Part shown: positions 42,379 to 50,832 of the stretch, one piece after another
Layout of the letters: each line of letters starts with the position of its first letter
How positions within the stretch are numbered: the stretch's first letter is position 1
Origin: JAFDZV01 sp035549015
Lineage (GTDB): Bacteria > Bacteroidota > Ignavibacteria > OLB7
Direction: 5' to 3'
NCBI GenBank assembly: GCA_035549015.1
Contig: DASZRW010000081.1
Coordinates: 1 to 64,000 of the forward strand
Length of the DNA stretch: 64,000 nucleotides
Position numbers and translations under genes: made by a program
Notes under the pieces: model-generated
Databases searched by the model: none
The model's input: the letters and a program-made list of their open reading frames with translations, nothing else
What the model was told of the DNA's origin: nothing

Positions 42379-43560
42379 ATGATGAAAGAGTTCCCCCGCA
42401 TATCGTCCGTCTCGATTTCCGGTTATCGCCCGTTTGGAGAGTTCCATGCGGACCTGGGCGCGCTGGAGGTGATTGTTGGTGCGAACGGCTCCGGCAAGTC
42501 CAGCCTGCTCGAGTTCCTGCAGGTGCTTCACGATGGAACGTCAACGGACCTCCCGGCAGGGCTGATTGCGAATGGGAGCGGACGTACGGTCTATCATCGC
42601 GGAAGGGCGCTGCGCGAGAACCGGATTTCGTGCGATATCACCACCAGCGGGCTCGCTGAAGGGGCGCTCAGGTACAGCGTGCACCTCAGCGGTCAGTTTG
42701 GCAATCAAGTTGCTGGGGAGGATGTGTGGGAACAACGCGGCGGGGAAGGTGCCGAATATCGGCTGCTGCATCGGAGTGAGAAAGGCATGGCCGTAAACCG
42801 GACGGGTGTTGACGACGAGTTGGTGTGGGTGGGCGGACGGATGGATCCGGAGTTTCTTGGATTGCCCCGGCTTCGCTTCGGCGACCCCGCTTCGCTCGCT
42901 GCACTGCAACAACACCTCTTCGGCTGGCGATTCTATAGCACCTATGCCATTGATGCAGACAGGCTCCGCCAGCCGGTGATCACTCAGCAGCGACCGTTCT
43001 TGGAGGAGGATGCCTCGAACCTCAGTGACGTGCTGCTCCATCTTTCGAACGAGCATCGAAAGACATTCGACGAGTTGAACGCAACCATGCGTCTGCTGGT
43101 GCCGGGTTTCCGGGAACTGAAGGTGAGGAGCTATGGTGCTCCGGGTCATGTGATGGCCTTCTGGCGTGAGGAGGGGAGCGATCAGGATCTGAGCCTTGCC
43201 GATCTCTCCGACGGCATCTTCCGTCTGCTCTGCTGGGTGGTGATCTGCATCGATCCCAATCCGCCTACGTTGATCTGCGTCGACGAGCCCGATCAGGGCG
43301 TACATCCCCGTACGCTGCCGGTGCTTGCCGCGCTCTTCAAGGAGGCGAGCGAGCGTACGCAGGTGATTCTTACCACGCACAACTCCTACTTCCTCTCCCA
43401 GTTCGCGCTGGAGGATATCGCCGTGATGCGGAAGGAGAACGGCGAGGCGAAGTTCATCAAGCCGAAGGATTCGAAAACGCTTGTGGCAATCCTCCAGGAG
43501 TTCGGCGACCATGAGATTGAGTTGCTTCACCGTAGTGAGGAACTCGAACAGCTTCCATGA
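42379..43560 (+). CDS. AAA/ABC-type ATPase of a two-gene module (OLD/PARIS-like)
   Basis: 393 residues. Walker A is GANGSGKS (34-41), the signature-like segment LSLADLSDG (271-279), Walker B LICVDEPDQGVHP (298-310, catalytic E303) and a His switch TTHNSYFLSQ (334). This is the SMC/RecF-type head found in OLD, RloA and PARIS AriA proteins. No long coiled coil lies between the halves; the insert (about 60-265) is instead globular. It has no nuclease domain of its own: the four-base-overlapping partner supplies a TOPRIM-like DUF4276 protein. Such pairs act in phage defence in known cases, but no direct evidence exists here. Two consecutive ATGs (42379, 42382) are possible starts. Confidence 0.85.
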   Translation: MMKEFPRISSVSISGYRPFGEFHADLGALEVIVGANGSGKSSLLEFLQVLHDGTSTDLPAGLIANGSGRTVYHRGRALRENRISCDITTSGLAEGALRYSVHLSGQFGNQVAGEDVWEQRGGEGAEYRLLHRSEKGMAVNRTGVDDELVWVGGRMDPEFLGLPRLRFGDPASLAALQQHLFGWRFYSTYAIDADRLRQPVITQQRPFLEEDASNLSDVLLHLSNEHRKTFDELNATMRLLVPGFRELKVRSYGAPGHVMAFWREEGSDQDLSLADLSDGIFRLLCWVVICIDPNPPTLICVDEPDQGVHPRTLPVLAALFKEASERTQVILTTHNSYFLSQFALEDIAVMRKENGEAKFIKPKDSKTLVAILQEFGDHEIELLHRSEELEQLP

Positions 43561-44207
43561 GAATATCTGTAATCGTAGAAGGACCGTCCGATCAAGCCGC
43601 TTTGACGGCATTACTTGGACCGCTGATTCACCAGAAGGCGGCGGAGGGCGTCTATGTTCATTTCATGACAGCGCGTTCGGGTGACCGCAAACGACATCTC
43701 ATGGAGCATGTTCCGAATGAAGCGGCTGATTGGCTTCGTGAGGACCATGCACGGCACATGATTGTCATTCCGGATCTGTATCCTCTCAAGAGCGGGCTCG
43801 TGAGCGGGACGCCGGAGGAGTTGGTGGAGTATATCAAGGGCAATTTCAAGAAAGCATTGGCGCGGCGGGGTGTTGATGACATCCGTCTGCTCGAACGCTT
43901 CAGTGTCTTCTGCTTCAAGCACGATCTGGAAGTATTGGTATTAGCAGCGCGTGAACAGCTTGCTGAGCAGCTCGAGGCATCTGGGTTCAAACTGGAATGG
44001 AACGATACGGTAGAGGACCAGAATCACAATCGTCCACCAAAGCGCGTGGTGATGGAACTCTTCGAGGCACACGGCCGGAAGTATCGGGAAACACGTGATG
44101 CTGCGCGCATCTTGGATGGCGCGGACTACAGAACCATCGCCGAGCGCTGCCCGCAATGTTTCAAGCCCTTCGTTGATTTCTTGACCAGCCTGCGCCCCGC
44201 GCCGTAA
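43557..44207 (+). CDS. DUF4276 (TOPRIM-like) partner protein
   Basis: 216 residues overlapping the ATPase gene by four bases (ATGA). The TOPRIM-like features are IVEGPSDQAALTALL with E8 near the N-terminus, HMIVIPDLYPLKSG with D73, and FCFKHDLEVLVLAAREQ with H122 and E125 (the HxxE motif of DUF4276). Related effector proteins (AriB DUF4435, OLD TOPRIM, RloB) cut nucleic acid when released by their ATPase. Sampled 60-base lines are only about 48-52 % GC, clearly below the neighbours, which suggests acquisition by transfer. A Cys pair near the end (ERCPQCFKPF) is unusual and may bind metal. Confidence 0.83.
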   Translation: MRISVIVEGPSDQAALTALLGPLIHQKAAEGVYVHFMTARSGDRKRHLMEHVPNEAADWLREDHARHMIVIPDLYPLKSGLVSGTPEELVEYIKGNFKKALARRGVDDIRLLERFSVFCFKHDLEVLVLAAREQLAEQLEASGFKLEWNDTVEDQNHNRPPKRVVMELFEAHGRKYRETRDAARILDGADYRTIAERCPQCFKPFVDFLTSLRPAP

Positions 44208-44277
44208 GTTTGCACGTTGAACACACCAGCAAGAGAGTGTACCCTAATCGCAATCCACGTACGTCGGTTAACGGGTG

Positions 44278-45354
44278 ATGACGCCGGGACGACATATTGG
44301 CGGGGCCCAGAGCGGCCGCGGTGAGCTTACCGAGCGGGAGGAGCTTGTGCTGCGCTACATCGTGCAGCACTATATTCTCACGACCACACCGGTCGGATCG
44401 CGATATCTCTCGAAGCGTCTGGAGGAGGAGGCGATCTCCGCGGCCACGATCCGCAACACGATGGCGGACCTGGAGGAGAAGGGCTTCATCTCCCACCCGC
44501 ATACCTCGGCCGGGCGCGTTCCCACCGATCGCGGCTACCGCTTCTACGTGGACACGATCGCCAGGATGAGCCGGCTGAGCGATGCCGAGCGCCTGACGAT
44601 TCGCGACAACATCCGGACAACCGTGGCCACGCCGATGCTGATGAAGGAGGCGTCGCGGATTCTGGGACTGATCTCCAATCAGCTCGGGATCATCGCCGCC
44701 CCCGAACTGCTGAACAGCACGCTGGAGCAGATCGAGCTGGTGCCGCTGGGGAGCACGCGGCTGCTGGTTGTCCTCTCGCTGCAGGCCGGCATGGTGCGCA
44801 CGGTGACGCTGGAGGTGCATCAGGAAATTGTTCGCGACAGGCTGGATGCGATTGTTAGTGTTTTGAATGAACGCCTCGCCGGCCTTACATTGCGGGTGAT
44901 TCGCACCACATTCCGCGATCGCATTCGAGATGTATCCGTTGCAGCCGATGATGGCATCGTTCAGCTGCTGACCGATTCCGTGGAGACGATTTTCGACGAG
45001 GCTCCCGGGATCGAGCGCGTTCAGCTATCGCCCACGCAGAATCTGTTGCGCCAGCCGGAGTTCGCGAGCCCCGAGCAGATGCGCGGAATCGTGGAGCTGA
45101 TCGAGGATGAGGAGATGGTGATCCATCTGCTGGACAGCCATCCCGGCGCGTCCGAGACGGTGGAGGTGACGATCGGCGCCGAACACGGCAACGAGCGGCT
45201 GGTGAACTACAGCCTGCTTACCACGCGGTACCAGGTTGGCGAGGCCACCGGAACGATCGGGCTGATCGGCCCGAAGCGGATGGATTACGCGCGGCTGATC
45301 TCCGTGGTGGCGTATATCGCCGAGACGATCACGAATAATTTTCAAGACCGCTGA
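44278..45354 (+). CDS. hrcA: heat-inducible transcription repressor HrcA
   Basis: 358 residues from ATG 44278 (a GTG directly before it, 44275, is also possible). The winged helix (LTEREELVLRYIVQHYILT, TTPVGSRYLSK, AATIRNTMADLEEKGFISHP), the invariant HTSAGRVPTDRGYRFYVD and the GAF-like C-terminal domain (IGAEHGNERLVNYSLLTTRY) are present. HrcA represses chaperone operons through CIRCE elements. I looked for TTAGCACTC-N9-GAGTGCTAA upstream and did not find it. It heads hrcA-grpE-dnaJ, but dnaK is not between grpE and dnaJ. Confidence 0.95.
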   Translation: MTPGRHIGGAQSGRGELTEREELVLRYIVQHYILTTTPVGSRYLSKRLEEEAISAATIRNTMADLEEKGFISHPHTSAGRVPTDRGYRFYVDTIARMSRLSDAERLTIRDNIRTTVATPMLMKEASRILGLISNQLGIIAAPELLNSTLEQIELVPLGSTRLLVVLSLQAGMVRTVTLEVHQEIVRDRLDAIVSVLNERLAGLTLRVIRTTFRDRIRDVSVAADDGIVQLLTDSVETIFDEAPGIERVQLSPTQNLLRQPEFASPEQMRGIVELIEDEEMVIHLLDSHPGASETVEVTIGAEHGNERLVNYSLLTTRYQVGEATGTIGLIGPKRMDYARLISVVAYIAETITNNFQDR

Positions 45355-45389
45355 GCGTCGTAAGCATGCCGTTGAAGGGTATGCCGGCC

Positions 45390-45464
45390 CGACCACTGGC
45401 CGCCCGACCACTGGCCGCCCGACTACGGGGCGCCCGGAAACGGGGCGCCCGGAAACGGGGCGAT
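45390..45464. repeat. five tandem 15-base units between hrcA and grpE
   Basis: Units: CGACCACTGGCCGCC twice (45390-45404, 45405-45419), CGACTACGGGGCGCC (45420-45434), CGGAAACGGGGCGCC (45435-45449) and CGGAAACGGGGCGAT (45450-45464). The array starts 36 bases after the hrcA stop. Copies drift from one end to the other, as in growing minisatellites. In one frame it would encode RPLAA/RKRGA-type repeats, but no gene is convincing there. Confidence 0.9.
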
Positions 45465-45534
45465 CGCAATGCGGAGATACTCCGAGAAACGGCGACACGA
45501 GCGATCGCCGGACATGGTTCCATCAATACAGCAT

Positions 45535-46107
45535 ATGAGCACGCGAAACATTCCGATCGACGAGCCAGAGAGCAACATGAAGGATGAGACGGATGCCCCG
45601 GACAACGAGGCTGCCGGGGGAGAAGAGATGGTGGGGGCGCAGGAGGAATCGCCGGAGCAGCGGATCGAAGCGCTGGAGCGTGACAACGCCCGCCTTCGTG
45701 ATGCCGCCCTGCGCGCCGTTGCGGACCTCGAGAACTACCGCCGCCGCGCCACCGCCGAGCGGGAGCAGGTGGTTATCTACGGCAATGAGCGCCTGCTTCG
45801 CTCGCTGCTTCCGATTGTGGACGACATGAAGCGGTCCATCGATATGGGGGGGCAGAGCCGGGACTTCGACAACTTCTTCCAGGGAGTGTCGATGATCAAC
45901 GACAAGTTCGCGAAGCTGCTGGACGGTCTCGGCGTGAAGAAGATCGAAACGGTCGGGCAGCCGTTCGATGTGAACCTCCACGAGGCGCTGCTGCGCCAGC
46001 CGAGTGATGAGCCGGAGGATACGGTGATCACGGAGCTGGAGGCCGGCTACATGTTCGGCGACCGTGTGCTGCGCCATGCCAAGGTGGTGGTTTCCGCAGG
46101 AAACTGA
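45535..46107 (+). CDS. grpE: nucleotide exchange factor GrpE
   Basis: 190 residues from ATG 45535. A charged, disordered N-terminus is followed by a coiled coil (about 40-85; EQRIEALERDNARLRDAALR, then AVADLENYRRRATAEREQV) and the GrpE head domain: LLPIVDDMKRSI, GVSMINDKFAKLLDGLGVKK, the signature QPFDVNLHEALLRQP and DTVITELEAGYMFGDRVLRH, then AKVVVS. GrpE releases ADP from DnaK. ATG 45577 is an alternative start with GAGAG upstream. Confidence 0.94.
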   Translation: MSTRNIPIDEPESNMKDETDAPDNEAAGGEEMVGAQEESPEQRIEALERDNARLRDAALRAVADLENYRRRATAEREQVVIYGNERLLRSLLPIVDDMKRSIDMGGQSRDFDNFFQGVSMINDKFAKLLDGLGVKKIETVGQPFDVNLHEALLRQPSDEPEDTVITELEAGYMFGDRVLRHAKVVVSAGN

Positions 46108-46231
46108 AGAACCACGTGACGTATCGGTAACCAAGATCCTGAAGGGTCGGCCGGAAGCAGGCTGGAACCACGCCATTGTTCGGCGTGGAACGTACCAGGC
46201 CCGCACCGCCTTTTGAAACAACGATTGAGTT

Positions 46232-47380
46232 ATGGACAAGCGCGATTACTATGAGGTGCTGGGTGTAGCCCGCGATGCGGCCGATTCCGACATCAAGGCG
46301 GCCTACCGGCGCCTGGCAATGCAATACCACCCGGACAAGAACCCGGACAACCCGGAGGCAGAGGAGCGCTTCAAGGAGGCTGCCGAAGCATACGAGGTCC
46401 TTTCCAATGCCGACAAGCGTGCGCGATACAACCAGTTCGGCCACCGCGGCATGCATGCCGGCCAGGACTATCACCCGTTCTCGAACCTCGACGACATCTT
46501 TTCGGCGTTCGGAGGCAACTCCATCTTCGAGGAGTTCTTCGGCGGCGGCCGCAGGCGTTCGGGCGGCGGCCAGGCGCAGCCCGGGAGCGACCTCAAGATC
46601 CGTCTGCCGCTGACACTGGAGGAGATCGCATCGGGCGCCGAGAAGACCATCATCATCAAGAAGATGGTGAACTGCGCGGACTGCGGCGGCCGCGGCACGC
46701 CCACGCCGGAAGGGGTGATTGCGTGCTCCGTCTGTGGCGGCAGCGGCGAGGTTCGCCAGATAACCCGTTCGATCTTCGGGCAGATGATCAACGTGGCGCC
46801 GTGCAGCAACTGCGGCGGCGAGGGGCGCGTTGTGAAGGAGCCGTGCAAGACCTGTCGCGGTGAAGGTCGCGTGCAGGGGGAGGCGCGGGAGACGATCGAC
46901 ATTCCCGCCGGCGTCTCGGACGGCAACTATATTCCGCTCCGCGGCAAGGGGAACGTCGGGCGCCGCGGCGCTCCGGCCGGCGACGTGATCGTCCTGATCG
47001 AGGAGAAGCCGCACAGGCATTTCGCGCGCAACGGCAACGACGTGATCTACGATCTCACCGTCAGCTATCCGCAGGCCGCGCTCGGCGCGGACGTAGAGGT
47101 GCCGACACTCGCTGGCGCATCGGTGATCACGATCGAGCCCGGCACCCAGCCGGGGGCGCTTCTCCGCATGCGCGACAAGGGGATCCCGCAGCTCAACAGC
47201 AATCGCCGCGGCGATCAGATCGTGCGCGTGAATCTTCACATCCCGACGCGCCTCAACGAGGAGGAACGCGAACTGCTGCGCAATCTCTCCAACGGTCCCA
47301 ACATCGCCCCCCCGGCGCGCGACAAGAAGGATGGATCGAAGGGAGGCTTCTTCTCCAAGGTCAAGGAAGCGTTCTCGTAG
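46232..47380 (+). CDS. dnaJ: chaperone DnaJ
   Basis: 382 residues. J domain 1-70 with HPD at 33-35, a short Gly/Phe linker (FGGNSIFEEFFGGGRRRSGG), four zinc-binding CxxCxGxG repeats (C148/C151, C165/C168, C191/C194, C205/C208) and two C-terminal beta domains. It delivers clients to DnaK and stimulates its ATPase. It follows grpE by 124 bases, and a hairpin at 47396 follows. Confidence 0.96.
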   Translation: MDKRDYYEVLGVARDAADSDIKAAYRRLAMQYHPDKNPDNPEAEERFKEAAEAYEVLSNADKRARYNQFGHRGMHAGQDYHPFSNLDDIFSAFGGNSIFEEFFGGGRRRSGGGQAQPGSDLKIRLPLTLEEIASGAEKTIIIKKMVNCADCGGRGTPTPEGVIACSVCGGSGEVRQITRSIFGQMINVAPCSNCGGEGRVVKEPCKTCRGEGRVQGEARETIDIPAGVSDGNYIPLRGKGNVGRRGAPAGDVIVLIEEKPHRHFARNGNDVIYDLTVSYPQAALGADVEVPTLAGASVITIEPGTQPGALLRMRDKGIPQLNSNRRGDQIVRVNLHIPTRLNEEERELLRNLSNGPNIAPPARDKKDGSKGGFFSKVKEAFS

Positions 47381-47395
47381 TGATGAATGATGGAC

Positions 47396-47434
47396 GATGA
47401 GTGGTGGGGGAGTGGACGGCACCCATCACTCATC
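47396..47434 (+). terminator. GATGAGTG-type hairpin after dnaJ
   Basis: GATGAGTGGTGGG (47396-47408) pairs with CCCATCACTCATC (47422-47434) over all 13 positions, one as G-U, with a 13-base loop. It starts 16 bases after the dnaJ stop and belongs to the recurring GATGAGTGATGG vocabulary, here as a full terminator-like inverted repeat. Confidence 0.68.
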
Positions 47435-47473
47435 CCCCATCCCACATAACCCTCCTCCAATGTCTCCTGACCG

Positions 47474-49234
47474 ATGAACACACTCCGCAGTCTCATCCCG
47501 TACGTGATGCGTTATCGCTGGCGCCTGATAGGCGGCCTGGTGGCGATCACGATCTCCAACGTCTTCTCGATCCTCATTCCGCGGTACATCGGGCACACGG
47601 TGGATACCATCGCGCATGGTTCCGGGCCGGGACATGTCACCGCGCAGTTCCTGATGGTGCAGGGGCTGATCATCGTCGGCCTCTCGATCGGTAGCGGTGT
47701 GTTCCTCTTTCTGACGAGACAGACGATCATCGTTCTCTCCCGTCTGGTGGAGTACGATCTCCGGAACAACTTCCTCCGTCACGTGCAGTCGCTCTCGGTC
47801 GGCTGGTTCAACACCACGCCCACCGGCGATGTGATGGCACTGGCTACGAACGATATCGGCGCCGTGCGCGAGTTCGTCGGCCCGGCCGTGATGTACACCG
47901 CGAACACGATCACCACGTTCCTCTTCGCGATGACGATGATGCTCACGCTTTCGACGAAGATCACGCTCCTCGCACTGATACCGCTTCCGCTTGTCAGCTA
48001 CTCCGTCTATCGCCTCGGCAAGCGCATTCACGGCCTCTTCGGCGACGTGCAGAAGCAGTATGCGGACCTTACCTCGCAGGCGCAGGAGAACATGTCCGGC
48101 GTGCGTGTTGTGCGCGCCTATGTTCGCGAGCAGTATGCAATCGATGCCTTTGCATCGATGAGCCGGCTGTACCGTACCAAGAACATGCGCCTGGTGAAGA
48201 CGCAGGCATTGATGATGCCGGTGATGATGGCGCTGATCGGCCTCTCGCAGCTGATCGTTCTCGGCGTCGGCGGTCTGGATGTTGCGCGCGGCGTGCACAC
48301 CATCGGCGACATCACGCAGTTCTTCGGCTATATCTCGCAACTCATCTGGCCGGTGATCGCCATCGGCTGGGTTACCAATCTGGTGCAGCGCGGCATCGTA
48401 TCGATGGGACGTCTCAACAAGATCTTCGAGATGAAGCCGGAGATCGCGGACAGTGCGGAGACGGACAACACGGTTACCGCAATCGGCGGCCGCATCGAGT
48501 TCCGCAACGTCTCCTTCCGCTACCGGCCGGAGCTTCCGCTGGTGCTGAAGAACGTGAGCTTCACGGTGAATCGCGGCGATACGCTGGCAATCATCGGCCG
48601 CACCGGCTCCGGCAAGACAACGATCGTAAATCTGATCGCCCGGATGTACGACGTCACCGAGGGGGAGATCCTGATCGATGGACGGCCGATCAGGTCCATC
48701 CCCATCCACGTGCTTCGCAATTCGATCGGCGTTGTGACGCAGGAGACGTTCCTCTTCTCCGACACGATCGCCGGCAACATCCGCTTCGGCCGGCGCGAGG
48801 CGCCGATGGAGAAGGTGGAGGAGGCAGCGAAGATCGCCCGGCTGTACGAGAACGTGGAAGGCTTCCCGAACAAGTTCGAAACCGTCGTCGGCGAGCGCGG
48901 CATCACCCTCTCCGGCGGCCAGAAGCAGCGCGCATCCATTGCACGCGCCGTGCTCCGCGAACCGAACATCCTGATGCTGGATGACGCCCTCTCCGCCGTC
49001 GACACGGAGACCGAGGACGAGATCCTGATGCGCCTGCGCGATGTGATGCACAACCGCACCAGCATCCTGATCGCGCACCGCATCTCCACCGTGAAGGATG
49101 CCGATCAGATCATCGTGCTCGATCACGGAAGCGTCAGCGAGCAGGGGACGCACGAAGAACTGCTGGAGCTGCGCGGTGAATACTCCCGCATCTACGAGCG
49201 CCAGTTGCTGGAGGCTGCGCTGGAGAGCCTGTAG
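47474..49234 (+). CDS. ABC transporter, fused permease and ATPase (MsbA/LmrA type half-transporter)
   Basis: 586 residues. Six membrane helices in the first 310 residues (LIGGLVAITISNVFSILI; LIIVGLSIGSGVFLFLTRQ and others), then the ATPase domain: Walker A GRTGSGKT (375-382), Q-loop VVTQETFLF, signature LSGGQKQR (479-486), Walker B ILMLDDAL and D-loop SAVD. The canonical Walker B glutamate is replaced by Asp (LDDALSA), as in the degenerate halves of some heterodimeric exporters, so it may pair with a second subunit not encoded here. Substrate unknown: lipid or drug export. It is followed by short tandem repeats. Confidence 0.92.
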   Translation: MNTLRSLIPYVMRYRWRLIGGLVAITISNVFSILIPRYIGHTVDTIAHGSGPGHVTAQFLMVQGLIIVGLSIGSGVFLFLTRQTIIVLSRLVEYDLRNNFLRHVQSLSVGWFNTTPTGDVMALATNDIGAVREFVGPAVMYTANTITTFLFAMTMMLTLSTKITLLALIPLPLVSYSVYRLGKRIHGLFGDVQKQYADLTSQAQENMSGVRVVRAYVREQYAIDAFASMSRLYRTKNMRLVKTQALMMPVMMALIGLSQLIVLGVGGLDVARGVHTIGDITQFFGYISQLIWPVIAIGWVTNLVQRGIVSMGRLNKIFEMKPEIADSAETDNTVTAIGGRIEFRNVSFRYRPELPLVLKNVSFTVNRGDTLAIIGRTGSGKTTIVNLIARMYDVTEGEILIDGRPIRSIPIHVLRNSIGVVTQETFLFSDTIAGNIRFGRREAPMEKVEEAAKIARLYENVEGFPNKFETVVGERGITLSGGQKQRASIARAVLREPNILMLDDALSAVDTETEDEILMRLRDVMHNRTSILIAHRISTVKDADQIIVLDHGSVSEQGTHEELLELRGEYSRIYERQLLEAALESL

Positions 49235-49292
49235 GCCTGTTCGCCGGCCGGCATCGCATTTCCGTTGGGAGCAATCGGGCCTGGGTTTCCCG

Positions 49293-49352
49293 GGCCCGGA
49301 GACGAACGGCCCGGAGACGAACGGCCCGGAGACGAACGGCGCGAAGGCGATC
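49293..49352. repeat. 15-base tandem repeat between the ABC exporter and the next gene
   Basis: GGCCCGGAGACGAAC occurs three times (49293-49307, 49308-49322, 49323-49337), with a decayed fourth copy GGCGCGAAGGCGATC (49338-49352). Same unit length as the array before grpE, different sequence. It lies in non-coding DNA 58 bases after the ABC gene stop. Confidence 0.9.
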
Positions 49353-49463
49353 TCGCGAGACCAAGCCGGTGCCTCCTTGCAGCATCGGTCTTCGGGCTCC
49401 AAGCGCAGGCCGTGTGCAGGCGACCACGAACAACCAACCACGAACCAATTTCCGAGCCGGATC

Positions 49464-49889
49464 ATGAGCACACCGAAGGAGGAGATCAACGAGTTGCTGC
49501 AGGTTGCACGCGGCATGAGCGAGAGCATGTTGCAGGAGGCGGAGGGCTTCCAACCCTTTGGTCTGATGATCACATCCAGCGGGGAACTGAAGGTGGTTGC
49601 GCCGAACGAAGGGCTGCGGGATACGGCTGCCTCCACGCTGGTATCCATGCTCGAGAACGATTTCCGCGAGGAGGGAACGCGGGGGCTCAGCAGGGCTTCG
49701 GCAATCGTCTACGAGATTCGCGGACGGTTCGATGAGGAGGGGGCCGAGAGCGATGCGATTGCCGTCGCGGCGGATCATCGCGACACCTATTCGGTGATCG
49801 TCTACTTCCCGTACACGAGGTCCGGGGAGGGGATCGCCTTCGGCACCGCGGTGGTATTCAAGGGAAAGGATGCCATCTTTGCGCGCTGA
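49464..49889 (+). CDS. small acidic cytoplasmic protein of unknown function
   Basis: 141 residues from ATG 49464. Seen: an N-terminal amphipathic helix (EINELLQVARGMSESMLQEA), then a beta-rich part (PFGLMITSSGELKVVAPNEG, IAVAADHRDTYSVIVYFPYT). No membrane segment or signal. I do not recognise the family. The frame upstream (to 49098) overlaps the ABC gene and the tandem repeat and is rejected. Confidence 0.72.
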   Translation: MSTPKEEINELLQVARGMSESMLQEAEGFQPFGLMITSSGELKVVAPNEGLRDTAASTLVSMLENDFREEGTRGLSRASAIVYEIRGRFDEEGAESDAIAVAADHRDTYSVIVYFPYTRSGEGIAFGTAVVFKGKDAIFAR

Positions 49890-49997
49890 GGCGATCGCGC
49901 TCCGGCCGCAGCCTGCTCCGGCCGCGCGTGCTTCGCGGATACTTCGGCGCCCGCCGCAGGTGGTTCAACACTCCGTCAGGTAATCCACGGATATGCC

Positions 49998-50756
49998 GTG
50001 AGGGATTTCGTTCGCGGTCTCACCGCTCCGTTTCGCGGAGCGCGTCTGATAGCAGCAAGCCCGCAGCTCCGCAGGCTCGCGGTAATGCCTGTGGCGATCA
50101 ACATCGCCGTCTTCATCGCCGGCATCACACTCGCCACGATCGCGGCCGTCTCCTGGGCCGGGCATCTGGTGGCCGGGAACGAGGCGCTTCGCATCGCCGT
50201 GCAGATCATTGCGGTTGCCGCGATTCTTGCTGCCGCGATCTTTCTCTTCCTGATCATCGGGAACATCATTGCCGGGCCGTTCAACGCCAGACTCTCCGAG
50301 GCGATCGAACTGCAGCTCACCGGCCGTGCCGGAGCGTTCACAACCACCATCCGCCAGGATGTGGGCCGCAGCATCGCGACCGCCGTGGGCCGCCTGTTCC
50401 TCTTCATCCTCTGCTACCCGCCGATCCTTCTCACCGCCCTCATTCCCGTTATCGGTTTCATCGTTCAGCCGCTGCTTGCTACGTTGTACCTGGCCTTCGT
50501 TCTCTCGCTGGACTTCAGCGACTTCGTCCTCGAGCGGCATATGGCGCGCTTCGGCGAGAAGGTGCGCTACATCCGCAGTCGCAAGGCGCTCTACCTCGGC
50601 TTCGGATTGACGGCCGTGGCATTCGCATTCATTCCCGTCATCGATTTTCTTCTGCTGCCGGTCGGTGTGGCCGGGGCGACGCTTCTCTTCATCGAGGAGA
50701 ATGGGACATCCGGCGAGGGCGGCAGGGCCGGAGCGTATCGTGGCCCGCAGCCCTGA
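49998..50756 (+). CDS. EI24/CysZ-family membrane protein
   Basis: 252 residues from GTG 49998. Four or more long helices (INIAVFIAGITLATIAAVSW; IIAVAAILAAAIFLFLIIGN; LFLFILCYPPILLTALIPVI; YLGFGLTAVAFAFIPVIDFL) and the IAGPFNARLSEAIE loop match the EI24/CysZ fold. CysZ imports sulfate for cysteine synthesis in some bacteria, but EI24 members in this group have not been assayed, and no sulfur genes lie near. The name is fold-level only. Confidence 0.78.
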   Translation: MRDFVRGLTAPFRGARLIAASPQLRRLAVMPVAINIAVFIAGITLATIAAVSWAGHLVAGNEALRIAVQIIAVAAILAAAIFLFLIIGNIIAGPFNARLSEAIELQLTGRAGAFTTTIRQDVGRSIATAVGRLFLFILCYPPILLTALIPVIGFIVQPLLATLYLAFVLSLDFSDFVLERHMARFGEKVRYIRSRKALYLGFGLTAVAFAFIPVIDFLLLPVGVAGATLLFIEENGTSGEGGRAGAYRGPQP

Positions 50757-50832
50757 TCCGCGGCTGCGGCCAATGCGGCGCGGGCGTGTTCATTCAGGCT
50801 GAAGTTGTACAACAGTTCGTTGGAGGTATGCA

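Noticed and set aside
44208..44260. CIRCE operator before hrcA
   Set aside because: Only partial halves (TTTGCACGT and GAGTGTACC) exist, and they are 16 bases apart instead of nine.
45366..45587. 73-codon frame with RPLAA/RKRGA repeats between hrcA and grpE
   Set aside because: It is only the translation of the 15-base tandem array.
47426..49648. 740-codon minus-strand frame opposite the ABC exporter
   Set aside because: It runs through tandem repeats and a terminator hairpin and has no domain.
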